Virus record (IMG/VR): IMGVR_UViG_3300049595_000360
Location: 1-21,814 of that record
Source of the DNA: a virus
Direction: 5' to 3' (one strand)
DNA: 21,814 nucleotides
The position numbers and the translations under genes were made by a program. Positions 19,810 to 21,814 of this stretch are shown in pieces. Below the pieces are notes generated by a model. That model was given only the letters and a program-made list of their open reading frames with translations. It did no database searches and was not told the DNA's origin. Every line of letters starts with the position of its first letter. Within the stretch, counting starts at the first letter, position 1.

Positions 19810-20337
19810 TCACCCGTAGTACACGTTGATGGAGTCAAGATTCTCCGCGTAGACGTACACGCCAATCCGAGCGAGGAAACCCTCGTCGGGAAGGCTGAAC
19901 CCGTTGAAGAAGATGTCGGTGGCAGACGTGTGATACGTAGCAAGCCAACGGGCGTTATAGCCGTTCTGCTTGTTGGAAACATAGCGGCAGACGGTGCTGG
20001 TGGCGATAGTCCCGCTGTTGATGTCGGTTAGCGTGAAGGTGTCATTACCCGTTACGGTGATGACGTAGCTCCCGGGAGTCGCGATGACCCCGGAAGCTTC
20101 TTCAAAGGAGATGCCCACAACGTCGCCTGTTCTCAGGCCGTGCCCAACGCTGGTCACTGTCACTACGGCCGCGGTCCGGCCATAAGTGGCAGCGGTGGGC
20201 GCGACAGTGGTGTCCCAGAACTCAAGAATCCCTGCATTGGCGCTTCCGACCACGTCGAAAGCTTTAATGCGGGTTCTGGCCTTACGGATAAAGCCGCTGC
20301 TGTGGAGGTGTCCGGAAAGGATATCTGACGCGCCCAT
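19810..20337 (-). CDS. Virion structural protein with beta-rich adhesin-like domain
   Basis: A 175-aa protein: MGASDILSGHLHSSGFIRKA, 'RTRIKAFDVVGSANAGILEF', 'WDTTVAPTAATYGRTAAVVT', 'VTSVGHGLRTGDVVGISFEE', 'GSYVITVTGNDTFTLTDINS', 'YNARWLATYHTSATDIFFNG', ending 'NLDSINVYYG'. The middle (about 53-112) is a module found in many phage virion proteins: 'Y.RT...VTVTS.GHGL..GD.V.I' with 'Y.ITVT....FTLTD..SGTI'. AGGAG upstream supports the start. It follows the decoration-like gene by 15 bp. A capsid- or neck-associated structural protein is likely. Confidence 0.82.
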   Translation of the reverse strand: MGASDILSGHLHSSGFIRKARTRIKAFDVVGSANAGILEFWDTTVAPTAATYGRTAAVVTVTSVGHGLRTGDVVGISFEEASGVIATPGSYVITVTGNDTFTLTDINSGTIATSTVCRYVSNKQNGYNARWLATYHTSATDIFFNGFSLPDEGFLARIGVYVYAENLDSINVYYG

Positions 20338-20352
20338 TCTGCTATACTCCTA

Positions 20353-20949
20353 TTAGGCGTCGTAGCCGAAGATTTCAATCAGCAGACGACCCGCGGTGTA
20401 AGCCGCGTTCGAGGTGCCCTGACCAACGAGATAGAGGTACTGGTTGGCGGCGATGTCAGTGCCAAAGACAGCCGACCCCAGAGCCAGAGTGCCAGAGTTG
20501 ATAATCTGGGTCTCTGTCAAAGTCGAGATCGCGACGTCCTCCACGCCCGTACCTTCGGTGGCCGAGTACAGGTCGATGTCGGTGTCACCGCCAACAGGGA
20601 GCTCATAGCAGGTCATGCGAACGCCGAAGACAGTGCCGTTGTTGGCAGTCGTGATCTGAGCAATGTAAGCCACGCCCGCACCGTTAGTACCAATGATGTC
20701 GCCAGCCGTGCCGCCCGACTGCAGGCCGGTCAGGTCGAGCATGATTGAGGTGGTCACGATGCCGTTGTTGCGGGCAACGGAGGTCTCGTAGACGGTGCCC
20801 GTGCCACCGGTGATGCCAACACCTGCGGGGTTTGCGATGCCAAAACCGAACGAGCCGGTGAGGGTTTCAGCGCCAGTGGTGCTGTTGACGGAGATGGTTT
20901 GGAAGCCGTTTTGCGAACGGACGGGACCGCTAAACGTGGTATTGGTCAT
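20353..20949 (-). CDS. Putative head decoration/structural protein
   Basis: A 198-aa protein from ATG at 20949 (MTNTTFSGPVRSQNGFQTIS), with AGAGG eight bases upstream; an earlier in-frame start (20967) would place the start within this ribosome site. The opening 'TFSGPVRS.NGF..ISVN..TG' is common in aquatic phages directly after the capsid gene. The remainder is beta-rich with 'GTVYETSVARNNGIVTTSIM', 'DLTGLQSGGTAGDIIGTNGA', 'FGVRMTCYELPVGGDTDIDL' and 'YLVGQGTSNAAYTAGRLLIE'. Position and composition suggest a capsid-decorating protein. It is separated from the capsid gene by a terminator and a 171-bp gap. Confidence 0.82.
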   Translation of the reverse strand: MTNTTFSGPVRSQNGFQTISVNSTTGAETLTGSFGFGIANPAGVGITGGTGTVYETSVARNNGIVTTSIMLDLTGLQSGGTAGDIIGTNGAGVAYIAQITTANNGTVFGVRMTCYELPVGGDTDIDLYSATEGTGVEDVAISTLTETQIINSGTLALGSAVFGTDIAANQYLYLVGQGTSNAAYTAGRLLIEIFGYDA

Positions 20950-21061
20950 GGCTTTTTCCTCTTGCACAAGGTTTCGCCGCGCAGTCTGTGCAAAGTCAGG
21001 AAGGGCGTCCTGTCTGTGCGGCTAATGTTACCCTTTGCGGCAGTCTACACGGGGCAGAGGC
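20950..21061 (-). other. Intergenic leader between terminator and decoration-like gene
   Basis: About 110 bp without a coding frame I can support. Reading the minus strand, I see only a TAACAT hexamer with no good -35 partner, and AGAGG before the next start. Some transcript must cross or begin here to express the block downstream. No convincing promoter is visible to a bacterial consensus; a phage-specific promoter cannot be excluded. Confidence 0.4.
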
Positions 21062-21092
21062 AAAAAGAAAGGCCCACCGAAGTGGACCTTTC
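21062..21092 (-). terminator. Rho-independent terminator after the major capsid gene
   Basis: On the minus strand, an 11-bp stem GAAAGGTCCAC/GTGGGCCTTTC (one T-G wobble) closes a TTCG tetraloop with the very stable C(UUCG)G context and is followed by TTTTT. It lies 28 bp past the capsid stop. The opposite strand lacks a T-run, so it acts on the capsid transcript. Partial read-through would set a high capsid to low downstream-gene ratio. Confidence 0.9.
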
Positions 21093-21120
21093 ACTGCATT
21101 CCCGAAGGAGGTGCAGGGGA

Positions 21121-21814
21121 TTACGCGCCGATTGTACCGTACACGCAACGCGGGTCCGAGAAGCCGAACGAGTAACGCTCACGAGCCTTGTAGCGCATGT
21201 TGCCGGTGTCGAAGTCAGCTTCCATACCGGTCGTCATGGCGGTGCGCTCGAAGTGGATGAAACCACGGGGAGCGTCCGTCTTGACGAAGTATGCGTCCGG
21301 GTCGGTCAGGAAGTCGTTGACCACATAACCTTCCGGCAGCATGCCCATCGAGCGGATGGCGTTGACGTCGTTGTCGGCGGTGCCGACGCGAAGGTTCGAC
21401 ACCATCAGGCGTTCTGCGACGAACTGGAGCTGGCGAGGAATCACCAACTTCGTGCCGCGCAGGGCAACCTTCAGGCCGCGCTCGTCAACGAAACCAGCGA
21501 TGTTGATCAGAGCGTCCTCGAGCGAGGTTTCGTTCAGGTCGGCATCAACGGTGGGCCTGTTGGCGAGGGTAGCGCCGTTGACCAGCGGGTGGTTGGTGGC
21601 GCAGAGAGCCACGCCGTCGCCGCCAGCCGAAGCACCCGCCGTGAAGGCGTTGTTCAGGATCGAGGCGGCTTTCACCTGCTTGGTGTGGGCCATCGAGCGG
21701 GCGAGGGCACGAGTGTAACGGCTGCCGAGGCGGTCGTACAGGTTGTCCTCGATAGCTTCCTCGGTGATCGAGAAGGCCAGCGCGATGGTTTCGTGGTTGT
21801 ACCGAGCGGTGTAG
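21121..21814 (-). CDS. Major capsid protein (5' part outside window)
   Basis: The frame is open from the right edge; 230 residues are visible, so the N-terminus is missing. The visible start is 'YTARYNHETIALAFSITEEA', 'IEDNLYDRLGSRYTRALARS', 'MAHTKQVKAASILNNAFTAG', then 'ATNHPLVNGATLANRPTVDA', 'LNETSLEDALINIAGFVDER', 'GLKVALRGTKLVIPRQLQFV', 'GTADNDVNAIRSMGMLPEGY', 'VVNDFLTDPDAYFVKTDAP' and 'YKARERYSFGFSDPRCVYGT'. This matches the major-capsid type found in many aquatic phages and reminiscent of Mu gpT, with a presumed HK97 fold. An internal ATG at 21691-21693 is not the start, because conserved sequence continues upstream. The gene is followed by a strong terminator. Confidence 0.92.
   Translation of the reverse strand, partial: YTARYNHETIALAFSITEEAIEDNLYDRLGSRYTRALARSMAHTKQVKAASILNNAFTAGASAGGDGVALCATNHPLVNGATLANRPTVDADLNETSLEDALINIAGFVDERGLKVALRGTKLVIPRQLQFVAERLMVSNLRVGTADNDVNAIRSMGMLPEGYVVNDFLTDPDAYFVKTDAPRGFIHFERTAMTTGMEADFDTGNMRYKARERYSFGFSDPRCVYGTIGA

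Noticed and set aside
19803-19982. Upstream extension of the 86-aa basic protein
   Set aside because: It would overlap the 175-aa structural gene by about 170 nt, and the conserved family begins at MAKTPAW at 19802.

Overview
The window is a single block of tailed-phage late genes, every one transcribed from the minus strand, so the biological order runs from position 21814 down to 1. The style of the proteins suggests an uncultivated aquatic (marine or freshwater) Caudoviricetes phage: a capsid protein with a neighbouring decoration-like protein, clusters of small Lys-rich proteins, and tail-fibre openings such as 'GTISMSNFYNG' and 'NRIINGAFDFWQRGTSF'. G+C is clearly high by eye, which fits a high-GC Gram-negative host (an alphaproteobacterium would fit; this is inference). 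I see no tape-measure gene, but there are connector-like proteins and a large tail protein. That leans towards a short-tailed phage, but both ends of the module lie outside the window. No tRNA, integrase, CRISPR array, insertion sequence or replication gene is visible.

Region 1 (21814-18330) is head. It holds the 3' part of the major capsid gene, a strong UUCG-loop terminator, a decoration-like protein, a 175-aa structural protein, and a run of small, very basic proteins (86, 70, 91 and 69 aa) with one acidic 184-aa protein of unknown function among them. Region 2 (18326-15965) is neck: a gp4/gp11-like connector, a 99-aa protein, an SU10-adaptor-like protein, and 97-aa and 147-aa conserved proteins.

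Region 3 (15955-8246) is a long host-recognition cassette. It contains a 654-aa fibre, a C1q-like fibre, a carbohydrate-binding-like fibre, a fibre with a C-terminal S74 autochaperone, a fourth fibre-like protein, a protein built of nine ~22-residue repeats plus Trp repeats, and a collar/HxH fibre tip protein, with two small proteins interspersed. A consensus-like sigma70 promoter lies inside this cassette, just before the repeat protein.

Region 4 (8242-4069) is lysis and envelope. It contains a candidate i-spanin/lipoprotein pair, two Sec-exported proteins whose genes overlap by 107 nt, single-TM proteins, a two-TM candidate holin, an exported staphylococcal-nuclease homologue, and a GH19 endolysin with a peptidoglycan-binding domain. 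Region 5 (4040-1) returns to virion genes: a 620-aa tail protein, a 98-aa protein, a 313-aa protein with a 'GEFVMTADAV' motif, and a Gln-rich protein that runs off the window.

The genes are packed with ATGA, TGATG or TAATG junctions almost throughout, so translation is probably coupled. The most notable observations are a repeat module shared between three separate virion genes, a 21-nt gene junction present twice about 15.5 kb apart, the export-rich lysis region with a secreted nuclease, and the basic small-protein cluster.
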